Below, in pieces: positions 50,668 through 59,212 of a DNA stretch of 64,000 nucleotides (positions are counted from its first letter, which is position 1; each line of letters opens with the position of its first letter). Source of the stretch: UBA6448 sp964430785 (lineage in GTDB: Bacteria > Bacillota_I > Bacilli_A > RF39 > UBA660); the NCBI GenBank assembly GCA_964430785.1, contig CAYSFJ010000001.1, positions 5,894-69,893 on the forward strand. Direction: 5' to 3'. Made by a program: the position numbers and the translations under genes. The notes beneath the pieces are model-generated. The model searched no databases and was not told where the DNA came from. It was given only the letters and a program-made list of their open reading frames with translations.

Positions 50668-51495
50668 ATGGAAAAATATATTGATATTGAAAGAAGTATT
50701 ATAAAAAAATTTAGAAAAGATATATGGAGTAAATATATAAAGGCAATAACTGATTATGAACTTATAAAAGAAAATGATAATATTATGGTTTGTATAAGTG
50801 GTGGAAAGGATTCTTTTTTACTTGCAAAATGTATTCAGGAATTAATAAAACATGGTAAATTTCCATTTAATGCCCATTATGTAGTTATGGATCCAGGTTA
50901 TAATAGTATTAATCGAACTTTAATTGAAAAAAATGCTGAATTATTAAATATTCCAATTGAAATATTTGAAACTAACATATTTGATGTAACTTCAAAAGTT
51001 GATGGTAACCCATGTTATTTATGTGCTAGGATGCGTAGGGGATACTTATATAGTAAAGCAAAAGAGTTAGGATGCAATAAAATAGCTTTAGGTCATCATT
51101 TTGATGATGTAATTGAAACAACACTTCTTTCAATGTTTTATGGTAGTGAAATAAAAACAATGCTGCCAAAACTTCATTCTGATAATTTTGAAGGTTTAGA
51201 ACTTATAAGACCACTTTATTTAGTAAAAGAAAAGGCAATTCTTGCATGGAAAGATTATAATGATTTAACCTTTATTAATTGTGCATGTAGACTTACTGAA
51301 AAATGTGATATTGCAAATGATGGAACAAGTAAACGTAAAGAAATAAAAAAATTGATAGATTCACTTCGTAAAACTAATCATAGTATTGATAATAACATTT
51401 TTACATCTATGAATAACATTAATTTAAATTGTGTATTAGGAACAAAAAAGGATGGTAAATATACTTCATTTCTTGATAACTATGATAATAAATGA
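50668..51495 (+). CDS. TtcA-like tRNA thiolation enzyme
   Basis: A PP-loop ATPase of 275 residues with SGGKDS at 44-49, CYLCARMRRGYLY (Cys116, Cys119) and GHHFDD. The CxxC plus a later cysteine (Cys205 or Cys207 in NCACR) is the pattern by which TtcA-family proteins bind an Fe-S cluster to thiolate tRNA cytidine 32 (or related positions). The precise modified base cannot be read from the sequence. It lies in a monocistronic unit before ftsEX. Confidence 0.82.
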   Translation: MEKYIDIERSIIKKFRKDIWSKYIKAITDYELIKENDNIMVCISGGKDSFLLAKCIQELIKHGKFPFNAHYVVMDPGYNSINRTLIEKNAELLNIPIEIFETNIFDVTSKVDGNPCYLCARMRRGYLYSKAKELGCNKIALGHHFDDVIETTLLSMFYGSEIKTMLPKLHSDNFEGLELIRPLYLVKEKAILAWKDYNDLTFINCACRLTEKCDIANDGTSKRKEIKKLIDSLRKTNHSIDNNIFTSMNNINLNCVLGTKKDGKYTSFLDNYDNK

Positions 51496-51528
51496 AAACT
51501 CTGTTTTAATTATGCTAAAAATTGTAAA

Positions 51529-51557
51529 TTTACTTTGTCTATAAAATGTGCTATTAT
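51529..51557 (+). promoter_or_regulatory. Predicted promoter of ftsEX
   Basis: TTTACT (51529-51534) and TATTAT (51552-51557), 17-bp spacer, with an extended TG at 51549-51550. The leader to ftsE is about 14 nt. Confidence 0.55.
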
Positions 51558-51577
51558 TTATTATAATGGAGGTGTAA

Positions 51578-52276
51578 ATGAAATTCATTGATTTTAAAGA
51601 TGTTACTAAGACATATAACAATGGTATTACGGCATGTGCTGATATAAGCGTCCAAATTGAAAAAGGCGAATTTGTTTTTGTTATTGGACTTACTGCAAGC
51701 GGAAAATCTACATTTGTTAAAATGTTATATAGAGAAGAAAAACCAACTAAGGGTACAGTTATGGTTGGTGGTGTAAATGTTGGCAAATTAAAAAATAGAA
51801 AGGTTTATAAGTTTAGAAGAAAGGTAGGCATTGTTTTTCAAGATTTTAAATTATTACCTAATTTAACTGCTTATGAAAATGTTGCATTTGCTCTTGAGTG
51901 TGTTGGTGCTAAGGGTTCTGATATTAGACCAAAAGTTTTAAAAGCTTTAGAAAGAGTTGGATTAAAAGATAAAGTAAGAAGCTTTCCTAAAGAACTTTCT
52001 GGTGGTGAAATGCAAAGAGTTTGTATTGCAAGGGCTATTGTAAACGAACCTAAGTTATTAATTTGTGATGAACCTACAGGAAATTTAGATCCGACAACAA
52101 GTAAAGAAATTATGGATGTTATTTCAAATATTAATAAAGATTTAGGAACAACAGTTGTAATGGCAACACATGATAAAGAAATCGTTAATAGAATGAAAAA
52201 AAGAGTATTAGTAATTAATAACGGAATGCTTGTTGGCGATTATAAGAAAGGAAGTTACAAAAGTGAAAGCGATTAG
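51578..52276 (+). CDS. ftsE: Cell division ABC ATPase FtsE
   Basis: The ATPase of the FtsEX complex, which switches on peptidoglycan hydrolases. Walker A reads GLTASGKST, followed by a LSGGEMQRVCIARA signature and CDEPTGNLD Walker B, in 232 residues. Walker A position 3-4 (Thr-Ala) is a little unusual but the key Gly, Lys and Ser are there. The end overlaps ftsX by 14 bases. Confidence 0.94.
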   Translation: MKFIDFKDVTKTYNNGITACADISVQIEKGEFVFVIGLTASGKSTFVKMLYREEKPTKGTVMVGGVNVGKLKNRKVYKFRRKVGIVFQDFKLLPNLTAYENVAFALECVGAKGSDIRPKVLKALERVGLKDKVRSFPKELSGGEMQRVCIARAIVNEPKLLICDEPTGNLDPTTSKEIMDVISNINKDLGTTVVMATHDKEIVNRMKKRVLVINNGMLVGDYKKGSYKSESD

Positions 52277-53156
52277 AATTTTTGGAAGAAGTATAAGGGA
52301 TGCACTAAAAAGCATAAGTCGTAATTTTTCACTTTCAATGGCAAGTATTCTTTGTGATATGATTACCCTTATTATAGTTTCCGTAGCAATAATTATTGCA
52401 GTAAATGTAAATAATGCAACAAAATCTATAGAAAAGGAAATGAATATAGTTGTTTATATTAATAAAAGTGCTTCTGAAGAAGACAGTAATAATGCATATT
52501 TAGAAATAAAAAATATAAAAGGTGTAAGTAATGTGACTTTTAAAAGTAAAGATGAATGGAAAGCTGAAATGAGTGATTATTCAGATACTTTTTCTACAAT
52601 GCTTAATTATTTATCAGATAATCCTTTAATGGATAGTTGTACTGTTTATGTAAAAGATATAAAAAATATTTCTGATGTTGCAGATGAAATAAAAAATATA
52701 CCAAACGTTGAAACTGTTAAATTTGGTGAAACAATGGTTGAGGAAGTAGTTTCAGCTTTTGATATAATTCAAAAAATTACTATTGGTATTGTCATTGCCC
52801 TTATAGTAGTAACAGCTTTCTTAATATCAAATACAATTAAATTAACAATTTATTCAAGAAAAAATGAAATTGAAATAATGCGACTTGTTGGTGCAAGTAA
52901 TACCGCGATTAAATTACCATTTTTATTCGAAGGTTTATTTTTAGGTATTATTGGTTCAATAATTCCAGTATGTATAACTATTTATGGCTATGTAATTTTA
53001 TTTAATACAATGCATGGTTATATGTTTACTGAAACTTTAAATTTAGTTAAACCATATAATTTTGTATTTTATGTTTCTATATTTATTGTTTTAATTGGTG
53101 CTATCGTTGGTATGTTTGGTAGTGTTAATTCTGTAAGAAAGTATTTGAAAATATGA
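52263..53156 (+). CDS. ftsX: Cell division membrane protein FtsX
   Basis: The four-helix membrane partner of FtsE, 297 residues. Segments near 25-48, 175-197, 226-250 and 268-290 are hydrophobic, and a large extracellular loop (50-165) is the probable contact for the secreted hydrolase. GTG 52263 follows AAAGGAAG and gives the expected N-terminus with RSIRDALKSISRN. It overlaps the M23 gene by four bases (ATGA). Confidence 0.93.
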   Translation: MKAIRIFGRSIRDALKSISRNFSLSMASILCDMITLIIVSVAIIIAVNVNNATKSIEKEMNIVVYINKSASEEDSNNAYLEIKNIKGVSNVTFKSKDEWKAEMSDYSDTFSTMLNYLSDNPLMDSCTVYVKDIKNISDVADEIKNIPNVETVKFGETMVEEVVSAFDIIQKITIGIVIALIVVTAFLISNTIKLTIYSRKNEIEIMRLVGASNTAIKLPFLFEGLFLGIIGSIIPVCITIYGYVILFNTMHGYMFTETLNLVKPYNFVFYVSIFIVLIGAIVGMFGSVNSVRKYLKI

Positions 53157-54364
53157 TGAAAAATGTAGTTAAAATAATAACTTTATTTTGTTTGTTATTT
53201 GTGCTTATAAATGTTAATGCACAAGCAAATACACTTAAAGATTTAAAAGATGAACTTCAAGCATTGATAGATGAAAAAAATGAAAACGATGCTCAAAAAA
53301 GTAAAACTCAAAGCCAGATAAATGCTGAGAACAATCGAATATCTAATGCACATAATGAAGTAGAACAAGCTGAAAATGAGATAGCTACCGCTAAGGCACA
53401 GATTGAATCTTCGACTAAAGAAATTGAGGAAACTAAAGAAAAAAGTGAAGAACTTTTAGCTTTTTATCAGATTGTAAGTAATGATAATACATTACTTGAC
53501 TATATTGGTGGTGCTTCGACAGCAACAGATGTTGTTATGCGTGCAGATGCAATAAGTCAAATTATTTCCTATACACAAAATGAACTTAAAAAGATGGAAA
53601 GTTTAATCGAGGAAAATGAAGATTTACAAGTTAGCTTAGTAAAAAAACAAAATGAATTAAATGAAAAAATTAAAACTTATGAGGATAGCCTTGCTTCATT
53701 AAAAAATGATTTATCCTCTTTAGTGGAAGTAACACTTGATATTTCTCAACAAATTACAGCTCAACAAAAACTTATAAAGTATTATGAAGATTTAGGTTGT
53801 AAAGATAATCAAACTTTATCGTCTTGTATAAGCATTGCAAATAGTTCTCAATTCTTACGTCCCACTGTTAGGGGTTATGTATCAAGCGGATTTGGATGGC
53901 GTTCATTTTATTTAAATGGTAAACCATATTCTGATTATCATCCTGCAAATGATGTTGCGGGTAATGCAGGTGGAACTGCTGTTTATGCTACCGCTGCTGG
54001 TACTGTTGCAGCCGTTATTAGTAAAGCTAAATGCGGTGGAAATCAAGTTTATATTCATGTTAGAGTAAAGGGTGTTGCTTATACGTTAACATATGCTCAT
54101 TTAAAGGATGTTTATGTTAAAGTAGGGGATACGGTTACTCAACAAACCATTATTGGTACCGTTGGTGGTGGCGGTAGTACGTTAAAAGCCAATGGCGGTT
54201 GGGATACATGTTCTACAGGATGGCATTTACATTATGCTGTTACAAAAGGCTTTTATTTAGGCGGCGGTTCCGAAGGATATTCAAGTTATAGCAAATATGT
54301 TGCAAATAGTATACAACCTCCTTCTTTACCTGCTTATGGTACTTGGTATTATTCTAGGTATTAA
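53153..54364 (+). CDS. Secreted M23 peptidase with coiled coil (CwlO/PcsB-like)
   Basis: 403 residues: a signal peptide (about 1-25, ending VNAQA), a long coiled coil (about 27-115 and 145-215) and a LytM/M23 domain (about 235-375). The zinc motif HxGxD reads HPAND (His263 to Asp267), with Gly replaced by Ala, and HLH at 358-360 follows the YAHL strand. Position after ftsEX and the domain order match CwlO, PcsB and EnvC, the FtsEX-controlled division hydrolases. Whether this is an active endopeptidase or an activator is open, but the zinc residues are retained. Confidence 0.85.
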   Translation: MMKNVVKIITLFCLLFVLINVNAQANTLKDLKDELQALIDEKNENDAQKSKTQSQINAENNRISNAHNEVEQAENEIATAKAQIESSTKEIEETKEKSEELLAFYQIVSNDNTLLDYIGGASTATDVVMRADAISQIISYTQNELKKMESLIEENEDLQVSLVKKQNELNEKIKTYEDSLASLKNDLSSLVEVTLDISQQITAQQKLIKYYEDLGCKDNQTLSSCISIANSSQFLRPTVRGYVSSGFGWRSFYLNGKPYSDYHPANDVAGNAGGTAVYATAAGTVAAVISKAKCGGNQVYIHVRVKGVAYTLTYAHLKDVYVKVGDTVTQQTIIGTVGGGGSTLKANGGWDTCSTGWHLHYAVTKGFYLGGGSEGYSSYSKYVANSIQPPSLPAYGTWYYSRY

Positions 54365-54374
54365 AATATAAATT

Positions 54375-54427
54375 TCTGTTACATAATGATTTTAATTAAA
54401 AATCTGTCTATGTAACAGATTTTTTTG
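54375..54427 (+). terminator. Terminator after the FtsEX operon
   Basis: An 11-bp perfect stem (54375-54385 with 54409-54419) with a 23-nt loop that can form an inner hairpin, followed by eight T. Confidence 0.8.
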
Positions 54428-54456
54428 TAAAAAGTATTTTTAATCTATAAAAATCG

Positions 54457-54465
54457 TGTTATAAT
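54457..54465 (+). promoter_or_regulatory. Predicted extended -10 promoter of the repeat-protein locus
   Basis: TG-T-TATAAT (54457-54465) is a perfect extended -10. The -35 region is only T-rich (54437-54442). Confidence 0.5.
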
Positions 54466-54489
54466 TTATTTGAGAATAAGGAGTAAAAT

Positions 54490-56469
54490 GTGAAAGATAT
54501 AAACGATGAAATTTTAATAGATACAAACGATTATGAACAGCAAAAAAAAATATTATCTGATGAAAAAAAAGAAAAACAAATTATAAAAAAAGATATTATT
54601 AAATCTTTCATCTTTTTACTTGTAATTTTATTAATTATTATTTGTGCATATTTATCTATATATATATATAAAATTTATGGAAACTATGACCCAAGTAATC
54701 CTGATAATTGTAATTATGTTAATCAAAAAATTTGGGGTAGTGAAAAACCTAATTTAAATGTTTCTAAAGATGGTAGTTGTAAACCCTTTTATAATGTTGA
54801 TTATTTAAAAAATGGTAAACCTATTTTTAATATCGATTTATTTGGTAACCAAACACGATTATTTAATGAAATTAATCAGTTGGATGAAAAGGGAATTTGT
54901 AAATTAAATTGTGATAGCAATAATGATGGTTGGCCTGATTATAATATTGACCTTGATGGTGATGGTAATGCTGATATTAATATTATTAATGATTATCATA
55001 AAAAAAGTACTTGTGATTTAAATTGTGATATAAATGGTGATATGCTTGCTGATACAAATATTGATTTAGATGATGATGGAAAACCAGATGTTAATATTAC
55101 TGGAGATGATCCTAATATTCCTATTTATAATATTGACTATAAGGGTAACAGAATTCCCACATTTAATATTATTGATGAAAATGGTAATATAAAAAATCCA
55201 ACGAATGTCTTAGATGATGGTGGCATTTGTATTAGAAATTGTACAGATGATACTGGTTTTGTTAAATATAATATTGATGCCGATGGGGATGGTCATACTT
55301 TAAATGATAGAGTAACATTATCTGATGGTAGCATTAAAATAATAAATATTGATATAGACGGAGATGGCAATGCAGATGTAAATATTTCAGATGATAAAGG
55401 TATAACTATTACTAATCCAGTTAATAAGAAAGTAGTTATTGATGGAAAAGAAACTATATTAAACGCTGATACTGATGATGATGGTATTCCTGATGTTAAT
55501 ATTGATTTAGATAATGATGGAAAACCAGATTTAAATGTAACAGATGACAAAGGAAAATGTATAAAAAATTGTGATATTAACGGTGATGGTAAAGCAGATA
55601 ATAATATATATGTTGGTGATAAAAATGTTGGTGATATAAATATTGATACAGATTATGATGGTAAATGTGATGTAAATTGTGATAAAAATTATGATAATTG
55701 GCCAGATATAAATATTGATGTTACTGGGGATATTGTACCTGATATAAATATAGACTTTGATAAAGACGGTATAGCAGATTTTAATATTGATACAAATGGT
55801 GATGGTAATCCAGATATAAATATTGATGTATATGGAACAGGAACTTGTAACTTTAATTGTAATAATGGTGATGGAATATTATCTAATCAAATTGGAAGTG
55901 GTGATAGTTGCCAAAAAAATTGTGATACAGATAATGATGGTTTACCTAATATAAATGTAGATATTGATAATGATGGTATTTGTGATTTTAATTGTGATAA
56001 TGGTACTACAAAAATAGATAGTGATTATAATTTTTATGAAGATAATAAATATAAAAATGAAAAAAATATTTTAGAAATTGGCAAGGGCACTGATAGTGAT
56101 TTTTACATATATAATCCTCTTGAAATAGTATCTGTTGATATTGAGCCTGGATGGAATGGTACATATGTGTTGAAAATAAAAAATGATGCTGACTTTGCTG
56201 TTGCATATAGAATAGTGTGGAAGGAAGTATTTAATGATTTCACTGATACTAATAACTTAGATTATTTTATAACTCGTAGCAATATATCTTATTTAAATAA
56301 TTTAAAAGCACCAAGAAGTGATATTAATTTAGAATCTGAGGTATTAATACGTAGAAAGACCACGGTTAAATATGTATTAAAAATGCAATGGAAAGAAACA
56401 GGTATAAATCAAAATATTGACAGTGGAAAAACTTTTAAAGGTAAACTTTATATTGAAACAATAAAATAG
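54490..56469 (+). CDS. Cell-surface protein with Cx3C and DxDxDG repeats
   Basis: A 659-residue protein of no family I recognise. It has a cytoplasmic N-terminus, one transmembrane helix (38-60), a repeat region (about 72-510) and a C-terminal globular domain (527-659). The repeats alternate NID/NVD-type strands with DxDxDG or DxNGDG loops, which in dockerins and thrombospondin type 3 repeats bind calcium. Eight Cx3C pairs occur at Cys137/141, 175/179, 247/251, 357/361, 393/397, 453/457, 474/478 and 498/502. The C-terminal domain (PGWNGTYVLKIKN, VAYRIVW) is beta-rich and loosely TasA/CalY-like. GTG 54490 follows AAGGAG. A SipW-type peptidase gene follows after 13 bases. Confidence 0.8.
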   Translation: MKDINDEILIDTNDYEQQKKILSDEKKEKQIIKKDIIKSFIFLLVILLIIICAYLSIYIYKIYGNYDPSNPDNCNYVNQKIWGSEKPNLNVSKDGSCKPFYNVDYLKNGKPIFNIDLFGNQTRLFNEINQLDEKGICKLNCDSNNDGWPDYNIDLDGDGNADINIINDYHKKSTCDLNCDINGDMLADTNIDLDDDGKPDVNITGDDPNIPIYNIDYKGNRIPTFNIIDENGNIKNPTNVLDDGGICIRNCTDDTGFVKYNIDADGDGHTLNDRVTLSDGSIKIINIDIDGDGNADVNISDDKGITITNPVNKKVVIDGKETILNADTDDDGIPDVNIDLDNDGKPDLNVTDDKGKCIKNCDINGDGKADNNIYVGDKNVGDINIDTDYDGKCDVNCDKNYDNWPDINIDVTGDIVPDINIDFDKDGIADFNIDTNGDGNPDINIDVYGTGTCNFNCNNGDGILSNQIGSGDSCQKNCDTDNDGLPNINVDIDNDGICDFNCDNGTTKIDSDYNFYEDNKYKNEKNILEIGKGTDSDFYIYNPLEIVSVDIEPGWNGTYVLKIKNDADFAVAYRIVWKEVFNDFTDTNNLDYFITRSNISYLNNLKAPRSDINLESEVLIRRKTTVKYVLKMQWKETGINQNIDSGKTFKGKLYIETIK

Positions 56470-56482
56470 AAAGGAGAAAATT

Positions 56483-57121
56483 ATGATTACAAAGAAAATG
56501 AGAATAAAATCAATAATAAATTATATAGGTTCAGTAATATCATGGACATTATTTGCATTATTATTACTTTGTGCTGCCCTTTTATTATATTATTTTATTT
56601 CGTTAAAACTTTATGAATCAAAAGGTAGTAAATATAAACCACTTTTCTCTGTATATACTATTGTTTCACAAAGTATGGTTCCTACGATTAATGTTTATGA
56701 TGTTATTATTAATAAAACTGTTAATGAACCTACCGATATAAAAGTAAATGATATTATAACATTTGAATCTACTGGGGTTTTATCTACGGGTTTAACTGTT
56801 ACTCATAGAGTTCAAGATATATATTATGATGAAAATGCAAGTGATTATGAATATGTTACAAAAGGTGATAACAATCCAATTAAAGATGATGCTCCAGCTT
56901 CATATAGCAATTTAATTGGCAAAGTTGTATTAAAGATACCAGGACTAGGAAATGTTCAAAGATTTGTTGGTAGTAAGATTGGTTGGCTTGTAGTGGTAAT
57001 AATTCCTGCTTTAGTAGTTTTAATTCAAGATGTTATGAAATTAATTAAAGTAAGTAATGTTAAAAAACGTGCTGATATAGAAAACAAAAAAATAGTTAGT
57101 CAGGAAAATGGGCTTCAATGA
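56483..57121 (+). CDS. SipW-type (ER/archaeal-type) signal peptidase
   Basis: 212 residues with transmembrane helices near 15-42 and 164-187. The Ser-His dyad of ER/archaeal-type type I signal peptidases is clear: Ser64 in SQSMVPTI and His108 in VTHRV, followed by TKGDNN. In B. subtilis SipW (same type) processes the biofilm fibre proteins TasA and TapA. Its tight position after the repeat protein gene, 13 bases downstream behind AAAGGAG, suggests that protein as substrate. Confidence 0.88.
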   Translation: MITKKMRIKSIINYIGSVISWTLFALLLLCAALLLYYFISLKLYESKGSKYKPLFSVYTIVSQSMVPTINVYDVIINKTVNEPTDIKVNDIITFESTGVLSTGLTVTHRVQDIYYDENASDYEYVTKGDNNPIKDDAPASYSNLIGKVVLKIPGLGNVQRFVGSKIGWLVVVIIPALVVLIQDVMKLIKVSNVKKRADIENKKIVSQENGLQ

Positions 57122-57342
57122 AAATAAATGATGTTGTAGTTCTTGAAAATAATAAACGTTATATTCTAACAAAGAAATTTGAATTAAATAATAATATTTA
57201 TTATTTGGCATATGAGATTTCAGAAAATAAAATGAGTGATAAATTTATTTTCGTTAAAGAAAAATATGATGATGGATATTATGTTATTTTAGAGAAAGAT
57301 GATAATATTTTAGCATTATTAATAAGATTAAAAAATTCATAA
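57118..57342 (+). CDS. Small acidic hypothetical protein
   Basis: A 74-residue protein with no signal peptide and a repetitive beta-strand pattern (KINDVVVLENNKRYILTKKF, YYLAYEIS, IFVKEKYDDGYYVIL). I do not recognise it, although it is loosely similar in style to DUF1292-type proteins. ATG 57118 overlaps the signal peptidase stop by four bases (ATGA), so the two are translationally coupled, but no role can be assigned. Confidence 0.6.
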   Translation: MKINDVVVLENNKRYILTKKFELNNNIYYLAYEISENKMSDKFIFVKEKYDDGYYVILEKDDNILALLIRLKNS

Positions 57343-57373
57343 ATTATTTATGATTTTTTTATTGGAAAATTGT

Positions 57374-57402
57374 TTGACACAGTATAATTTCTGTGATAAG
57401 AT
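57374..57402 (+). promoter_or_regulatory. Predicted promoter of rubrerythrin
   Basis: TTGACA (57374-57379), 17-bp spacer, TAAGAT (57397-57402), with an extended TG at 57394-57395. The leader to the gene is about 17 nt. Confidence 0.7.
57378..57395. promoter_or_regulatory. Candidate operator in the rubrerythrin promoter
   Basis: CACAG, 8 nt, CTGTG (57378-57395), a perfect 5-bp inverted repeat that lies between the -35 and the -10 element. A repressor bound here would block polymerase. The protein is unknown; it does not match a PerR box, which would be TTATAATnATTATAA. Confidence 0.4.
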
Positions 57403-57426
57403 TAGACTTGAAAAAGGAGATAAAAT

Positions 57427-57966
57427 ATGGAGTTAAAGGGAAGTAAAACTGAAAGTAATTTGCTAACTGCTTTTGCTGGTGAAAGTCAAGCTAGAAATAA
57501 ATATACATATTATGCAAGTAAAGCAAAAAAAGAAGGTTATGAACAAATTGCAAGTATTTTTGAAGAAACTGCTAATAACGAAAAAGAACATGCTAAACTT
57601 TGGTTTAAAGCTTTAAATGGTGGTGAAATACCTTCGACTATGGAAAATTTAAAAGATGCTGCAAGTGGGGAAAACTTTGAATGGACACAAATGTATGAAG
57701 GATTTGCACAAGTTGCCAAAGAAGAGGGCTTTGAGGATATAGCAAAATTATTTGAGATGGTTAGAGATATAGAAAAACATCATGAAGAAAGATATTTAAA
57801 ATTAATTGATAATATTAATGAAGAAAAAGTATTCCATAGAAATGAGGAAGTTATTTGGATTTGTAGAAATTGTGGACATGTATATTACGGTAAAGATGCT
57901 TTGAAAGTATGTCCAGTATGTAAACATCCAGAATCATTTATGGAATTAAAAGCAACAAATTATTAA
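57427..57966 (+). CDS. rbr: Rubrerythrin
   Basis: A 179-residue peroxidase of anaerobes that reduces hydrogen peroxide. The N-terminal four-helix ferritin-like domain carries FAGESQARNKY, EKEHAK and EKHHEERY, which provide the di-iron ligands, and the C-terminal rubredoxin-like domain has CRNCGHV and CPVCKH. It has its own promoter with a possible operator. Its presence indicates an oxygen-sensitive lifestyle. Confidence 0.95.
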   Translation: MELKGSKTESNLLTAFAGESQARNKYTYYASKAKKEGYEQIASIFEETANNEKEHAKLWFKALNGGEIPSTMENLKDAASGENFEWTQMYEGFAQVAKEEGFEDIAKLFEMVRDIEKHHEERYLKLIDNINEEKVFHRNEEVIWICRNCGHVYYGKDALKVCPVCKHPESFMELKATNY

Positions 57967-57984
57967 TATACGGTGAATTATTAT

Positions 57985-58172
57985 AAGTAGTTTTATAAAA
58001 TTAAAAGAGATTAATATATTGGTGAAAGTATTAAAAAACTATAAAACGAAATTCAAATATGGAGTATAAACGGGTAATTACGTTATAAATAATAAGATTG
58101 AAATAACTTTTCATAAAGTAGGGTGGTACCGCGGTAAAACGCCCCTACAAAGATGGAAAGTTTTTATTTTTT
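57985..58172 (+). promoter_or_regulatory. T-box leader, phenylalanine specifier
   Basis: The T-box core GGGTGGTACCGCGG is at 58121-58134. A TTC triplet at 58052-58054 in the context GAAATTCA reads phenylalanine and matches pheST downstream. The terminator forms from 58105-58123 with 58143-58161, and is followed by a T-rich run to 58172. The 5' end of the transcript is not well defined; no strong promoter was found after rubrerythrin. Confidence 0.93.
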
Positions 58173-58185
58173 GAAGGAGGATATA

Positions 58186-59211
58186 ATGGAAAATATTAAA
58201 AATGAAATTGTTGAAGATTTAAAAATTGTTAATACTTTAAATGAATTAAATGATGTTAAAGTAAAATATTTAGGAAAAAGCGGAATAATAACAGATCTTC
58301 AAAGTAAGATAAAAGAGGTAGAAGATAAAAAAAAGTATGGGATGTATGTTAATGAAATAAAAAATTACTTTAATGATTTATTTACAAAAAAAAGTGATGA
58401 AATTAATACTAAGTTAATTAATGATAAATTATCAAATGAACAAATTGATGTTACACTTCCTGGAATTAGTATTAAATGTGGTGCTCCAAATATATTGGAA
58501 AAAACAATAGAAGAAGTTGAAGAACTTTTAATGTCACTTGGATTTGATGTAGTTGATGGACCTGAAATTGAGGAAGATAGATTTAATTTTGAACTATTAA
58601 ATATTCCTAAAGGGCATCCTGCAAGAGATGCTCAAGATACTTTTTATATTGTTAGTGATGAAGTTCTTCTTCGAAGTCAAACATCTCCAGTACAAGCAAG
58701 AACTATGCTTAAAGGTAATGGACAAACACCTATTAGAATGATATGTCCTGGTAAAACATATCGCCGTGATGATGATGACGCAACACATTCTCATCAATTT
58801 ATGCAAATTGAGGGATTAGTGGTAGATAAACAAATTAGTTTGTCAGATTTAAAGGGAATATTTGATTTAATTGCTAAAAAATTATTCGGAGAAAATTGTA
58901 TTACAAGATTTAGACCTAGTTATTATCAATTTACTGAACCTTCAGTTGAAACTGATATAAGTTGTTTTGCTTGTAATGGCAAAGGTTGTAGTTTATGTAA
59001 AAATACTGGTTGGATAACAGTTGCAGGTGCTGGTATAGTTCATCCAAATGTTTTAAAAAATTGTGGTTATGATCCAAATATATGGACTGGATTTGCCTTT
59101 GGATTTGGTGCAGAAAGACTTGCAATGCTTAAATATAATATAAATGATATTAGAACATTTTATACTGCAGATTTAAGAGAAGTGCCAGTATTTGATAGAA
59201 AGGAAAATTAA
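58186..59211 (+). CDS. pheS: Phenylalanyl-tRNA synthetase alpha subunit
   Basis: A class II synthetase subunit with an N-terminal coiled coil (about 1-95) and catalytic domain. Motif 2 and 3 segments (RMICPGKTYRRD, GFAFGFGAERLAM) are present, as is the zinc-knuckle-like CFACNGKGCSLC. The start ATG 58186 is the one behind GAAGGAGG; an upstream in-frame ATG falls in the T-box terminator. The length is 341 residues. pheT follows. Confidence 0.96.
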   Translation: MENIKNEIVEDLKIVNTLNELNDVKVKYLGKSGIITDLQSKIKEVEDKKKYGMYVNEIKNYFNDLFTKKSDEINTKLINDKLSNEQIDVTLPGISIKCGAPNILEKTIEEVEELLMSLGFDVVDGPEIEEDRFNFELLNIPKGHPARDAQDTFYIVSDEVLLRSQTSPVQARTMLKGNGQTPIRMICPGKTYRRDDDDATHSHQFMQIEGLVVDKQISLSDLKGIFDLIAKKLFGENCITRFRPSYYQFTEPSVETDISCFACNGKGCSLCKNTGWITVAGAGIVHPNVLKNCGYDPNIWTGFAFGFGAERLAMLKYNINDIRTFYTADLREVPVFDRKEN

Positions 59212-59212
59212 T

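Noticed and set aside
57118..57121. Genetic code 4 (TGA as tryptophan), as in Mycoplasma
   Set aside because: TGA ends the signal peptidase and several other genes within ATGA overlaps, and tryptophan is encoded by TGG throughout.
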